Below are positions 18,288 through 26,794 of a stretch of DNA of 64,000 nucleotides, in pieces. Position 1 is the stretch's first letter, and each line of letters starts with the position of its first letter. Where the stretch lies: positions 46,127 to 110,126 of the forward strand of contig JAFGGL010000050.1 of assembly GCA_016930575.1 (NCBI GenBank). The letters run 5' to 3'. The DNA comes from Clostridiales bacterium (lineage in GTDB: Bacteria; Bacillota; Clostridia; Christensenellales; Aristaeellaceae). A program made the translations under genes and the position numbers. Below the pieces are notes generated by a model. That model saw only the letters and a program-made list of their open reading frames with translations. It ran no database searches and was not told the origin of the DNA.

Positions 18288-19223
18288 ATGTCAATCGCCC
18301 GGGAAATCCCAAACAAAAGGTGCGAAGCACTGCCAAATCTCATCGCCGTCGTCGGCACCAACGCCTCGGGGAAGAGTTCCCTCGCCGTAAGGCTTGCGGA
18401 GCGTTACAGCGGGGAGATCGTCTCCGCCGATTCGCGGCAGGTGTTCCGGGGGCTGGATCTGGGCAGCGGCAAGATCACGGCGGAAGAGATGCGCGGCGTG
18501 CCTCATCATATGCTTGACGTATGCGAGGCGGGCGCGTTTTTTTCCATGGCGGATTTCCAGCGCATGGCCTATGCCGCCGCGGACGATATCCTGTTGCGCG
18601 GCAGGCTGCCGTTCCTCGCCGGCGGCACGGGGCTGTATATAAACGCGGTGCTCGAGGGCTATGTGCTCTCTAACGTGAAACCGGACCTTTCCTACCGCGG
18701 GCACCTGGAGAGCTACTCCACGCCGGAGCTCTACCGGATGCTTTTGGATCTGCTCCCCGGCACGTCGGTAGACGAACGCAACCGCAACCGCATCATGCGC
18801 AGGCTGGAGAAATTCCACGCGGGCGACCCCGGGCACGGCGCGCGCCGCCCGCGCTACCGCGTCAAGAAACTCGGCGTCACCTGGCCGCGGGAGGAATTGT
18901 GCCGCCGCATCGACGAGCGGCTTGAAAAGCGCATGGAGCACGGAATGCTTGCCGAGGTCAAGGGGCTGCTGGACCGGGGCGTCCCGCCCCTGTTTTTACG
19001 CAAGCTGGGGCTGGAGTACCGCTACCTAAGCGCGTACCTGCTGGGCGATATACAGACCGAGCAGGAAATGCTGGACGAGCTGTCCCGCGCGATCAAGCGC
19101 TTCGCCAAGCGGCAGATGACCTGGTTCAGGCGGGACAAAGATATCCTCTGGCTGGATATGGCAAAGGAACCGTTTGCGGAGGCCTGCGAAGCAATCGACA
19201 GGTTCCTGGCAGAAACACAGTAA
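18288..19223 (+). CDS. miaA: tRNA dimethylallyltransferase
   Basis: Adds a dimethylallyl group to N6 of A37 in tRNAs reading UNN codons. The 311-residue protein has the P-loop VVGTNASGKSSLA (an unusual Thr-Asn in place of the common Pro-Thr), SADSRQVFRGLDLGSGK near 50, GVPHHMLDV near 73, and GGTGLYINAVLEG near 116. All are MiaA substrate or catalytic motifs. A weak AAGGG precedes the ATG. It lies between the GH3 gene and the uroporphyrinogen-decarboxylase-like gene with short gaps, so the four genes may form one operon. Confidence 0.93.
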   Translation: MSIAREIPNKRCEALPNLIAVVGTNASGKSSLAVRLAERYSGEIVSADSRQVFRGLDLGSGKITAEEMRGVPHHMLDVCEAGAFFSMADFQRMAYAAADDILLRGRLPFLAGGTGLYINAVLEGYVLSNVKPDLSYRGHLESYSTPELYRMLLDLLPGTSVDERNRNRIMRRLEKFHAGDPGHGARRPRYRVKKLGVTWPREELCRRIDERLEKRMEHGMLAEVKGLLDRGVPPLFLRKLGLEYRYLSAYLLGDIQTEQEMLDELSRAIKRFAKRQMTWFRRDKDILWLDMAKEPFAEACEAIDRFLAETQ

Positions 19224-19240
19224 AAGGCAGGTTCAGGCTG

Positions 19241-20185
19241 ATGAACGATCTGATCAGGGCGATGACCTGGGACTACCCGGAGCAACTTCCGGTGACGGCC
19301 GGTTTTCTGCCGGCCGCACGGCTGAAGTACGGCGACGAGCTGAAACGCCTGGCGGCGGAATATGCGGACATCCTCGGCAGTAAGTACGAGACTGCCGAAG
19401 TTTCGATGCCGCCGTCCTACCGCCAGGGCAGCCATACCGACGAATGGGGCTGCGTGTGGCAAAACATCGCAGAAGGCATGGACAGCATCGTGACCGGGCA
19501 CCCGGTCAAACGCCGGGAAGATATCAGGACGCTTAAAATTCCCGAAAACCGCGACGGGCGGCTGCCACACGGATTCATGTACCTGCGGCTTTTAGACCTG
19601 CGCGGGTTCGAGGAAGCGATGATTGACTTCGCGGAGGAATGCGAGGAACTGCAGATCCTCATCGACAAGGTGCTGGAATACAATATGATCCAGATCGAAG
19701 CCAGGCTGCCGCAGATGGGCGAGATCGCATATTTCGGCGACGACCTTGGCATGCAGCGCGGGCTGGCCATCGGCCCGGCCAAATGGCGCAAATACCTGAA
19801 ACCCTGCTTTATGAAAATGTACAAGCGCGTACGCGAAGAAGGGAAATACGTGTACATGCATACCGACGGCATGGTGTATGAGATCATGCCGGACCTCGTG
19901 GAATGCGGCGTGAACATGATCAACCCGCAGTTTCGGGCCAACGGGCTTGATAACCTCGTGCGGGTGTGCCGGGGCAAGATCCCTGTCAACCTGGACCTGG
20001 ACAGGCAGCTGTTCCCCTTTGCAACGCCGTCGGAGCTCGAAAGCCATGTGGCCGAATGCGTGGAAGCGCTCTATCTTCCGCAGGGCGGCCTCTCGCTCAA
20101 TATCGAATTGAACCATGAAGTGCCGCTTTTAAACATGGCCGCTTTGCTGGACGCCGTGCGGAAATACAGGAAGTACAAAGGGTAG
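19241..20185 (+). CDS. Uroporphyrinogen decarboxylase family protein
   Basis: A 314-residue protein of the URO-D fold. GDDLGMQRGLAIGPAKWRKYLKPCFMKMYKRVREEGKYVYMHTDGMV is typical of the MtaA/CmuA-like branch, which handles corrinoid methyl transfer rather than haem synthesis. It is shorter than canonical HemE, and no other haem pathway gene lies beside it. Members of this branch in Clostridia are commonly found next to carbohydrate genes without known function. The start follows AGGCAGG with about 10 bases spacing. Confidence 0.8.
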   Translation: MNDLIRAMTWDYPEQLPVTAGFLPAARLKYGDELKRLAAEYADILGSKYETAEVSMPPSYRQGSHTDEWGCVWQNIAEGMDSIVTGHPVKRREDIRTLKIPENRDGRLPHGFMYLRLLDLRGFEEAMIDFAEECEELQILIDKVLEYNMIQIEARLPQMGEIAYFGDDLGMQRGLAIGPAKWRKYLKPCFMKMYKRVREEGKYVYMHTDGMVYEIMPDLVECGVNMINPQFRANGLDNLVRVCRGKIPVNLDLDRQLFPFATPSELESHVAECVEALYLPQGGLSLNIELNHEVPLLNMAALLDAVRKYRKYKG

Positions 20186-20228
20186 TTGCTGTTTGCCGCC
20201 GGATAAAAATTATACCTGGAGGGTATCC

Positions 20229-20828
20229 GTGATTCGCAATATCATCTTCGACATGGGACACGTACTGATGTGGTACCGGCCGCAGGAGGCCTGTAGCGAG
20301 CTGCTCAAGGACGAGGCCGACGCGCAGGCGCTCTGCGCGGCCTTCTTCGGCGGACCCGCGTGGGTGGAGATAGACCACGGGCGGCTGGATAATGAAACAT
20401 TCACCGGCGCGGTCAAAGCGCTGCTGGAAGAACGGCTGCGCCCCGCGGTGGACGCGCTCTACCGTGGGATGCCCGAAAACATCCTGGTCCCGGTCGAAGG
20501 CATGGCCGGAATCGTGGACGCGGTGCTGGACCGGGGATTTCGGGTGTACCTGCTATCAAACGCAGGTCGGTTCATGAGCCGGAGGCGGGATGTGATTCCC
20601 CACATCGCGCGCTTTCACGGGGTGATGTTTTCCGGGGACGAAGGCGTGGTGAAGCCCGATATCCGGCTGTACGAGCGGCTGGCGCAGCGGTATGGGCTGA
20701 AAGCGGAGGAATGCTTTTTCATCGACGACAGGGAGGACAACATCCAGACTGCCGCCGCGCTCGGCTGGCGAACCTGCCGGTTTTCAGGCGATGCCGAAGC
20801 GCTGAAAAGGGACTTGGACGCGCTGTAG
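20229..20828 (+). CDS. HAD-superfamily hydrolase (YihX/epoxide-hydrolase-like)
   Basis: A 199-residue HAD phosphatase. Motif I is NIIFDMGHVL (nucleophilic Asp with Met-Gly-His in place of the usual Gly-x-Leu), motif II is YLLSNAG, motif III is VKPDIRLYE and motif IV is CFFIDDREDNIQTA. This set matches the YihX type that dephosphorylates alpha-glucose-1-phosphate, but the substrate is not proven. I use the GTG at 20229 because GGAGGG sits 5 bases upstream. It starts 43 bases after the URO-D gene and ends at a hairpin terminator. Confidence 0.85.
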   Translation: MIRNIIFDMGHVLMWYRPQEACSELLKDEADAQALCAAFFGGPAWVEIDHGRLDNETFTGAVKALLEERLRPAVDALYRGMPENILVPVEGMAGIVDAVLDRGFRVYLLSNAGRFMSRRRDVIPHIARFHGVMFSGDEGVVKPDIRLYERLAQRYGLKAEECFFIDDREDNIQTAAALGWRTCRFSGDAEALKRDLDAL

Positions 20829-20914
20829 GGCAAAACGCGGACGAACCGAAAAATACCGCAGATAAGGCAAATATAAAAAATGGAGCATATTCGAGATAAT
20901 CGGTGAATCTATGA

Positions 20915-20952
20915 GATAATAGCCGATTTCTCCGCTATTATCGCTTCTTTTT
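20915..20952 (+). terminator. Intrinsic terminator after the HAD gene
   Basis: GATAATAGC (20915-20923) and GCTATTATC (20934-20942) form a perfect 9-base stem, followed by GCTTCTTTTT. The T-tract runs into the first CtsR box of the hsp20 promoter. An alternative pairing with the upstream GATAATCGG is also possible. Confidence 0.65.
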
Positions 20953-20966
20953 GACCTAATTTGACC
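20950..20966 (+). promoter_or_regulatory. CtsR operator, upstream box
   Basis: TTTGACC-TAA-TTTGACC is a perfect heptad repeat with a 3-base spacer. It is the reverse complement of the known CtsR consensus (RGTCAAA-NAN-RGTCAAA) used by the class III heat-shock repressor of Firmicutes. It lies 20 bases upstream of the -35 box of hsp20. Confidence 0.8.
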
Positions 20967-20985
20967 TTTGCCGCCGTTTCCTTAC

Positions 20986-21002
20986 TTTGACTAAATCTGA
21001 CC
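20986..21002 (+). promoter_or_regulatory. CtsR operator, promoter-overlapping box
   Basis: TTTGACT-AAA-TCTGACC has the same 7-3-7 layout with one deviation from the heptad. It covers the -35 box (20987-20992), so repressor binding would block RNA polymerase. Confidence 0.7.
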
Positions 21003-21015
21003 TTCTTGTTATACT
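20987..21015 (+). promoter_or_regulatory. Sigma-A promoter for hsp20
   Basis: TTGACT (20987-20992) and TATACT (21010-21015) are 17 bases apart. The leader carries a GC-rich palindrome (CAGGGGC...GCCCCTG, 21027-21043) before the ribosome binding site. Confidence 0.85.
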
Positions 21016-21102
21016 ATGTATGTGTTCAGGGGCGCTGCCCCTGTCACAACAAATTGTATTCAGAATTACGCGGCAAAGGCCGCGCACAAGGAGGTCATTT
21101 CA

Positions 21103-21549
21103 ATGTATACCATCGTTCCGTTTCGCCGCCACCTGAGCCGCGAGCTTCCCGCTCCGTTCCTGGCAGACCGCTTTTTCCGTTCGTTCTTCGATATGGGCGA
21201 CATGGTAGGCACGCAGGGATTCCGGGTCGATGTACGCGAGGATGACAATGCCTACACCCTGGAAGCGGAGCTGCCCGGCGTACCCAAGGACAAGATCGAA
21301 CTCTCCGTTGACGACGGCGCCCTCACCATCCGCGCCGACCTGAACGAGGAGAAGAAGGAAGAGGGCAAGGGCTACGTATACTCCGAGCGCCGTTCCGGAC
21401 ACGTAGAGCGCTCCTTCAACCTCGAGGGCATCAACGCGGACGCCATCTCCGCCGACTACAAAAACGGCGTGCTGATGGTCACCCTGCCCAAGATCCAGCC
21501 CGAACTCAAGCCCGAACCCAAGAAAATCGCCATTACGGGCGAGGAGTAA
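21103..21549 (+). CDS. Hsp20/alpha-crystallin small heat-shock protein
   Basis: A 148-residue holdase chaperone that prevents aggregation of unfolded proteins. It has an N-terminal arm, the alpha-crystallin beta-sandwich (about 45-135) with RVDVREDDNAYTLEAELPGVPKDKIELSVDDGALTI and NGVLMVTLPK, and a short Lys/Glu-rich tail. The ATG at 21103 follows AAGGAGG. Two CtsR boxes at the promoter indicate class III heat-shock control; the ctsR gene itself is not in this window. A terminator lies 40 bases downstream. Confidence 0.95.
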   Translation: MYTIVPFRRHLSRELPAPFLADRFFRSFFDMGDMVGTQGFRVDVREDDNAYTLEAELPGVPKDKIELSVDDGALTIRADLNEEKKEEGKGYVYSERRSGHVERSFNLEGINADAISADYKNGVLMVTLPKIQPELKPEPKKIAITGEE

Positions 21550-21588
21550 GGCAGAGGACAACGAGGATAGGCCCAAGGGCAAAACACA

Positions 21589-21620
21589 GGCCGCATCGAA
21601 AGATACGGCCTTTTGTTTTC
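21589..21620 (+). terminator. Intrinsic terminator after hsp20
   Basis: GGCCGCATC and GATACGGCC pair around a GAAA tetraloop with one mismatch, followed by TTTTGTTTTC. Confidence 0.8.
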
Positions 21621-21641
21621 CTCAATCCCCTTGCATGCACA

Positions 21642-22121
21642 TTACCTAATAAAAACAAGCTGAAACACCACCGCCGAAATCAAACTGACCAGGACTGAAA
21701 CGATCCAGCAGACCGCAAAGGTCTTTTTGACATGGATCTTCATTTCCGCCAGATCCATCTTTTCCGGCAGATGCAGGAATTGCGGGCGGATGACGCCGAT
21801 CACCAACAAGTCGATCACCAATGAATCATACACCACCAGCAGCGTCATCATCAGCAGGTTGACGCCTGCGACTACAAGAAAGCCAAGCTTCGCGCTCTGC
21901 GGAAGCAAAAACCAGTCCAGCCCAACGAATGCGGCAATGATCACAAGAAAAAATCCAAGAAAAACAAGCTTTCCCTTCCGGGATTGTTTTGCTTTCAGCC
22001 GTCCCTGCTCGTCCCGGGTCTCCCGCACAAATCCGAGGCGGAAGTGCAGATACACGGTCAGGCTGTAAAGAACGCACATCGCGATGTACGCAATAACCGC
22101 TTTGCCTATAAATCCTGCCAT
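21642..22121 (-). CDS. Uncharacterised four-helix membrane protein
   Basis: A 159-residue protein with four hydrophobic helices: about 5-25, 50-70, 80-105 and 135-157. A basic loop (RETRDEQGRLKAKQSRKGK) lies between helices 1 and 2. I do not recognise a family. It is minus-strand, convergent with hsp20, and starts 39 bases after fosX, so it may be the second gene of that transcript. Confidence 0.6.
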   Translation of the reverse strand: MAGFIGKAVIAYIAMCVLYSLTVYLHFRLGFVRETRDEQGRLKAKQSRKGKLVFLGFFLVIIAAFVGLDWFLLPQSAKLGFLVVAGVNLLMMTLLVVYDSLVIDLLVIGVIRPQFLHLPEKMDLAEMKIHVKKTFAVCWIVSVLVSLISAVVFQLVFIR

Positions 22122-22160
22122 ATTACAACTCCTTCCCGCTGCGGACCGTCCGCATAAAAG

Positions 22161-22562
22161 CTATTCCGTATAGCTGCGCAGGCGTTCGTCCAGCGTGCCC
22201 GTATGCAGCTCGAACAGGTGGTTGTCGAAGTCGTAGAAATAGAGGGAACGTCCTTCTCCCTCAATACGGGATCGTCCCGGCAGGATGGAAAGGCCGGCAG
22301 CTTTGAGTATGGATACATAGAAGTCGTACTCGCTGTCAGGAATTGAAAAGGCGATATGATTATACGTCTGTTCCGGCAGGCTATCGCCTTTCATCAGGCA
22401 AATCCAGATATCGCCGATGAGGAAGTACTTCTCCTCGGCGATCGAAAATAGTTTTTTTTCGCTGTGGTAGATTTCTTCTGCGCCGAAGATATCCCGCCAA
22501 AAACCACCTGCCGCGTCAAGGTCGCGAACGATCAACGTGATATGGTTGATTCCCGTAATCAC
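22161..22562 (-). CDS. fosX: Fosfomycin resistance hydrolase FosX
   Basis: Mn-dependent enzyme that opens the epoxide of fosfomycin with water. From the GTG at 22562 (GGGAGGG 7 bases upstream) the protein is 133 residues, the length of Listeria FosX. The metal ligands H7 (INHIT), H69 (YNHIAF) and E118 (LFELH) and the catalytic base E44 (AEEKYF) fall at the same numbers as in that enzyme. The promoter places the transcript start near 22612, so the upstream ATG at 22613 is unlikely. It is a VOC-fold protein; other VOC enzymes lack this residue set. Confidence 0.88.
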   Translation of the reverse strand: MITGINHITLIVRDLDAAGGFWRDIFGAEEIYHSEKKLFSIAEEKYFLIGDIWICLMKGDSLPEQTYNHIAFSIPDSEYDFYVSILKAAGLSILPGRSRIEGEGRSLYFYDFDNHLFELHTGTLDERLRSYTE

Positions 22563-22618
22563 CTGATATCCCTCCCGGTCAGCATATACCACCACCGTAG
22601 AAATAGCATTCATGTACT

Positions 22619-22646
22619 ATGATATCCTAATGGAATAGATTTTCAA
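22619..22646 (-). promoter_or_regulatory. Promoter for fosX
   Basis: Minus-strand TTGAAA (22641-22646) and TATCAT (22619-22624) with a 16-base spacer. The predicted start of transcription lies just downstream of the ATG at 22613, which supports translation from the GTG at 22562. Confidence 0.6.
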
Positions 22647-22957
22647 ATCCTTTATCTACTCCGACCCGTGAAGCAGTTTATCCATAAGTGTGTTGTTTGG
22701 TGGTTATCAGAGATTTGATCAAACAATATTACTTTCCTAAACTCTGTTTATTAAATATCTGAGTAGTTCACTTCAACATGTTTGTATTCATCCATATCAT
22801 TCAAGAAGGTTGTTATTCTTTTCTGATTCTTCGTTCCTCATAATGAAAGATTTATAGTGTAGTGGTATTTCATTCCATTCTCTCCTAAAAAGTCACCTTA
22901 TTATCGTAAATGAATACAATAATATCAATGCTCATAATTCAAAACAGACGCACCTTC
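22647..22957. other. AT-rich stretch with no gene
   Basis: About 310 bases are markedly AT-rich compared with the surrounding genes. No frame of useful length, ribosome binding site or known RNA was seen. It may be decayed foreign DNA flanking fosX. Confidence 0.5.
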
Positions 22958-23080
22958 AGATCGCTCAAAAGGCTTGAGATGCTAGGAAACGAGGGTGGCA
23001 GGAGGTGAGCTTACTCGTTTGTAAGTGATCCGACTGCCATCCCGAAGATGACACCGCAGATTGAGCCTTTTCAGCGGTCT
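22958..23080 (-). repeat. Family 1 hairpin repeat, copy C (tandem with D)
   Basis: The arms AGATCGCTCAAAAGGCT and AGCCTTTTCAGCGGTCT are complementary with few mismatches. The core GAGCTTACTCGTTTGTAAGTGAT is nearly the same as in copies D and F. It lies 6 bases left of copy D and is the only copy not directly touching a gene end. Confidence 0.8.
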
Positions 23081-23085
23081 GCTTG

Positions 23086-23209
23086 CAGTCGGTTCAAAAC
23101 GTGTGAGATGCGAGGCGGCAAGGAGGGTTTGAGCTGAGCTTACTCGTTTGTAAGTGATGCGAAAACCCGACGCAGCCAACAAAGCAGATTGCGCGTTTTC
23201 AATCGACTG
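23086..23209 (-). repeat. Family 1 hairpin repeat, copy D (contains the glpK stop)
   Basis: The arms CAGTCGGTTCAAAACG and CGTTTTCAATCGACTG pair, with a base change in one matched by a change in the other relative to copies A and C. The right arm encodes the last codons and stop of glpK (23199-23201). Confidence 0.8.
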
Positions 23210-24683
23210 ACCATTTCAAGGAACGTTCGACCGCCCTGTGCCACCCGTCCAATGCGCTGGCCCTGTCCGCCTCGTCCATCTGCGGGGTAAAGGTAAGGTC
23301 GGGCTTGACGATGGTTTTCGCTTGTTCCAGCGTCATGTGCCCCGCGCCGACGGCGGCGAGCATCGCCGCGCCCAGCGCCGTGGTTTCGGTGACTTTCGGC
23401 CGGACGACGGGTATGCCCAGGATATCGGCCTGGAACTGCATCAAAAAGGCGTTGGCGCTCGCGCCGCCGTCGGCCTGCAATCGGGGCGGCTGCTGACCGC
23501 AGTGATCGGCCATCGCCGAAAACAGGTCGGCTGATTGGTAGGCGATGGATTCCAGCGCCGCGCGCACGAACTGCGCCCTGCCGGAACCGCGCGTGAGCCC
23601 CACGATGGCGCCGCGCGCGTACATATCCCAATACGGCGCGCCAAGCCCGGTGAACGCGGGCACGATGTACATGCCGCCGGTATCGCGGATCGACTCGGCA
23701 ATGGTTTCGGTCTCGGATGCCGATTGAATCAACCCCAGCTCGTCGCGCAGCCACTGGATGGCCGCGCCGCCCACGAACACGCTGCCTTCCAACGCGTAGG
23801 TCGGCTTGCCGGCAAGCCGCCACGCCATGGTGGATAAAAGCCCGGATCTGCAGTCCACGGCCTCGCCGCCCGTGTTCATCAGCATAAAGCAGCCGGTACC
23901 GTAGGTGTTCTTCACCATGCCTTTGTCAAAGCACGCCTGCCCGAACAGCGCCGCGTGCTGGTCGCCCGCCAGCGCCGCCACGGGAATGGGCCGCCCGAGG
24001 ATCTCCGCGCGCAGGTCGCCGATGACGTGGGCGGTATCGACCACTTCCGGCAACAGCGCTTTGGGGATGCTGAGCATGTTCAAAAGCTCGTCGTCCCACT
24101 GCTGGGTATTGATGTTGAAAAGCATCGTGCGCGACGCGTTGGTCGCGTCGGTCACGTGCGGACGGCCTTCCACCAGGTTCCAGGCCAGAAAGCTGTCCAC
24201 CGTGCCGAAGCACAGCTCCCCGCGCCCGGCGCGTTCGTAAACGTCCAGCGTGTCCAAAAGGTACGCCAGCTTCGTGCCGGAAAAATACGCATCGGGCACG
24301 AGCCCGGTCTTCTGCCGGATGGTCTCAGCCTGCCCCTCGGCCACGAGGCGCTCCACGTACGGCGCGGTGCGGCGGCACTGCCAGCAGATGGCGTTGTGTA
24401 GGCACTCGCCGGTGTTTTTGTCCCAAAGCAGCGTGGTTTCGCGCTGGTTGGTGATGCCGACGGCGGCGATATCGGAGATATTCACGCCCGACAGCCGCAC
24501 CGCGGTTTGAAGCGCCTCGATCTGGCCGGTCAGGATCTCGTCCGGGTTGTGCTCCACCCAGCCGGGCTTGGGATAGATCTGCCTAAGCTCCTTTTGAAAA
24601 GCGCCGAGGATCCGCCCGTTTCCATCAAACACCAGCGCGCGGCTGGAGGTCGTGCCCTGGTCCAGCGCTGCAAATACCGTCAT
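23199..24683 (-). CDS. glpK: Glycerol kinase
   Basis: Phosphorylates glycerol to sn-glycerol-3-phosphate with ATP. The 494-residue FGGY kinase starts with AALDQGTTSSRALVFD (phosphate-1 motif) and has GITNQRETTLLWDKNTG near 78, FSGTKLAYLLD near 135, ALAGDQHAALFGQ near 240, and KNTYGTGCFMLMNTG near 258, all specific to GlpK. The conserved His of the activating loop region is not checked here. The ATG overlaps the hemZ stop (ATGA). No glpF or glpD is nearby. Its 3' end lies inside repeat copy D. Confidence 0.96.
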   Translation of the reverse strand: MTVFAALDQGTTSSRALVFDGNGRILGAFQKELRQIYPKPGWVEHNPDEILTGQIEALQTAVRLSGVNISDIAAVGITNQRETTLLWDKNTGECLHNAICWQCRRTAPYVERLVAEGQAETIRQKTGLVPDAYFSGTKLAYLLDTLDVYERAGRGELCFGTVDSFLAWNLVEGRPHVTDATNASRTMLFNINTQQWDDELLNMLSIPKALLPEVVDTAHVIGDLRAEILGRPIPVAALAGDQHAALFGQACFDKGMVKNTYGTGCFMLMNTGGEAVDCRSGLLSTMAWRLAGKPTYALEGSVFVGGAAIQWLRDELGLIQSASETETIAESIRDTGGMYIVPAFTGLGAPYWDMYARGAIVGLTRGSGRAQFVRAALESIAYQSADLFSAMADHCGQQPPRLQADGGASANAFLMQFQADILGIPVVRPKVTETTALGAAMLAAVGAGHMTLEQAKTIVKPDLTFTPQMDEADRASALDGWHRAVERSLKWSVD

Positions 24684-26182
24684 TCTGATTCCCCCGCAAA
24701 CAGGCGTTGTTTCCGCCTAATCATCTCGTCGATCGTATTGATATACACGTCCACGTTGCCGGCATTCGGAGCGCGCTCGATGCGCTTGTTCCGGGATAAG
24801 AATACGCGCTTGGAGATCGCCCCCGCGCCGGTAGCGAGGATCGTTATGGTCTCCTCCATGATGTCCATATTATACAGGCAGGCCTTGTTTTCCTTTGCAT
24901 AACCCACGTTTTGCTGCGGCGCGGCCATGTACTTCTGCCGGTAGAGGTAGTAGGGCTCCATGCCCATGCGCACGGCGGTTTCCCCGCCGATCCGTACCAT
25001 TTCCGACACGGTTTCGGCGGGCGGCAGATCGGTTTCCGATAGCTGCCCGCCGCGTTTGAGCGCCAGGGTGTGCACGGTAAGGCTGTCCGGCGCAAGGAGC
25101 GCTATCGCGTTCATCGTGCGTCGGAAATCCTCCGCCGTCTCCCCCGGCAATCCGGCGATGACGTCCATGTTGATGTTATCAAATCCGTGTTCCCGCTCCA
25201 GGTGAAACGCCGTTTCGGCCTGCGCGGCGGTATGGCCGCGCCCGATCAGGCGCAGGGTCGCGTCGTTCATCGTCTGCGGATTGACGCTGATACGGGTGAC
25301 GCCGGCCTTCCGCATGGCGGAAAGCTTATCCGCCGTGATGGCGTCCGGCCTGCCCGCCTCGACGGTGAATTCGAGCGGATTGGGAAAGCGCAGGCACGCC
25401 TGCTTCAGAAACTCCGCAAAGGTCTCGTCGTCCGGCGATACGGGCGTGCCGCCGCCGATATACAGCGCGCGGAGTTTTGCGCCCCGCTCCCGCATGATCT
25501 CCGCGGCGGCGTCCAACTCTTTGTAAAGCGCATTCAGGTACGGACGCAGCTTGCCGCCGTCGCCGATCGCCTCGCCCGCAAACGTGCAGTAACTGCAGCG
25601 TGTGGGGCAAAACGGCATGGCGATATACACGTCCCAGTCATCCGCGCCCGCCTGCGGCAAAACTTGCTGAACTTTAGCAATCTGCGAAAGCAGCGCCGTT
25701 TTTTCGGGCAGCACGTCCATTTCCTTCTGCAGCGCGGCTTCCGCCTGCCCGTGGGTAAGCCCCTTGTCCAGCTGCTCGTAAAACAACCGAGTCGGGCGGA
25801 TACCAGTGAGCGCGCCCCAGGCCGGATGCATGCCCGTAAGCCGTTTGCACAGCTCGTACAGTGTCAGCTTGCACAGGCGTTTCATACGTCGCTGCTTTTC
25901 GAGCTTGCTTTCTCCGTCTGTCACGGGCGTGCGGCGTTCAGCGGTTTGCCCCTGAAAGACAAAACGGCAGCACATACTGCCGTCTTCCCCGGAGAATTCG
26001 TGCGCTAAAATCTGCATATCGTCGGTGGGCACGGTGGCGGTGAACTGCGCCTTCTTAACGTATTCGGGCGACAGCGGCGCGGTGGCGACAACGGCAAAAC
26101 TCTCGGTTTTATAAAAAAGTTTGAGCACTTCCCACAACTCGTTAGAAAGGCGCGGGAGCGGCGTATGCAGACAAATCTTCAT
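24680..26182 (-). CDS. hemZ: HemZ, oxygen-independent coproporphyrinogen oxidase-like radical SAM protein
   Basis: A 500-residue radical SAM enzyme of the HemN superfamily. C192, C196 and C199 in FCPTRCSYCTF bind the 4Fe-4S cluster, followed by YIGGGTPVSPDDETF and NINMDVIAGLPGETAEDF. The N-terminal about 170 residues are the extra region of Clostridial HemZ. Whether HemZ oxidises coproporphyrinogen is uncertain; many HemN relatives have other roles. The ATG at 26182 directly follows the MBL stop, and it overlaps glpK by 4 bases. Confidence 0.85.
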   Translation of the reverse strand: MKICLHTPLPRLSNELWEVLKLFYKTESFAVVATAPLSPEYVKKAQFTATVPTDDMQILAHEFSGEDGSMCCRFVFQGQTAERRTPVTDGESKLEKQRRMKRLCKLTLYELCKRLTGMHPAWGALTGIRPTRLFYEQLDKGLTHGQAEAALQKEMDVLPEKTALLSQIAKVQQVLPQAGADDWDVYIAMPFCPTRCSYCTFAGEAIGDGGKLRPYLNALYKELDAAAEIMRERGAKLRALYIGGGTPVSPDDETFAEFLKQACLRFPNPLEFTVEAGRPDAITADKLSAMRKAGVTRISVNPQTMNDATLRLIGRGHTAAQAETAFHLEREHGFDNINMDVIAGLPGETAEDFRRTMNAIALLAPDSLTVHTLALKRGGQLSETDLPPAETVSEMVRIGGETAVRMGMEPYYLYRQKYMAAPQQNVGYAKENKACLYNMDIMEETITILATGAGAISKRVFLSRNKRIERAPNAGNVDVYINTIDEMIRRKQRLFAGESE

Positions 26183-26183
26183 T

Positions 26184-26783
26184 TTACTTGCCTGCGAAAG
26201 TGGAAGGGCCATGTCCGGGATAAGCGACGACCTTCGGATGCAGGTTCATCAGTTTTCTGAGGCTCTGCTTGAGTTCGGAAAAGTTGCCGTCGCCGAAATC
26301 ATGCCGCCCGTACCCGCCGTGAAACAGCGTATCGCCGCAGAAAACGCCCCGGTTCTCCGGCAGGAAGTAGCACACGCCGCCCTTGGAATGCCCCGGCGTG
26401 TGCAGCACGGTAATTTCCATGCCGCCGAGGGTTAATACCTGCCCGCCGATTACAGAAACCGGTTCCGTACTTGCAATAACGTTGAAGCCGAAGGTGCGGC
26501 TTTCGTTCCCCACGGGATCGCTCAGTTTCGGCGCGTCCAGCTCGTGGATATACAAGGGGATATCAAAGCGTTCGCACACTTCGTCGGCGGCGCAGAAGTG
26601 GTCGAAATGCCCGTGGGTGATCAGCGCCGCAACGGGAGCGCGGTCCCCCACCGCCCTGATGATTTTCCCGGCCTCCGCGCCGGGATCAATAATCAAAACC
26701 TCGTGGGTCTCCGTATTCTCCGCAAGGTAGCAGTTCACCTCAAAGCCTTCTCCCAGAACCAGCGTTTCCACGTTGATCTTCAT
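26184..26783 (-). CDS. MBL-fold metallo-hydrolase (glyoxalase II-like, YqgX type)
   Basis: A 199-residue metallo-beta-lactamase fold hydrolase. The zinc motif is THGHFDHF (H57, H59, D61, H62), with later ligands in HTPGHSKGG and FCGDTLFHGGYGR and a final PGHGP. This matches the YqgX/glyoxalase II-like group, which may hydrolyse lactoylglutathione-type thioesters, but Firmicute members lack proven substrates. AGGAGA lies upstream of the ATG. It is the fourth gene of the recJ-rel-dtd-MBL-hemZ-glpK series. Confidence 0.88.
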   Translation of the reverse strand: MKINVETLVLGEGFEVNCYLAENTETHEVLIIDPGAEAGKIIRAVGDRAPVAALITHGHFDHFCAADEVCERFDIPLYIHELDAPKLSDPVGNESRTFGFNVIASTEPVSVIGGQVLTLGGMEITVLHTPGHSKGGVCYFLPENRGVFCGDTLFHGGYGRHDFGDGNFSELKQSLRKLMNLHPKVVAYPGHGPSTFAGK

Positions 26784-26794
26784 GCGGTCTCCTG

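Noticed and set aside
19241..20185. HemE (haem biosynthesis)
   Set aside because: The sequence fits the MtaA/CmuA-like side of the URO-D superfamily, it is short for HemE, and no haem genes adjoin.
22958..23209. Two similar units side by side as a CRISPR array
   Set aside because: Units are about 124 bases with internal symmetry, no short constant repeat with unique spacers, and no cas genes.
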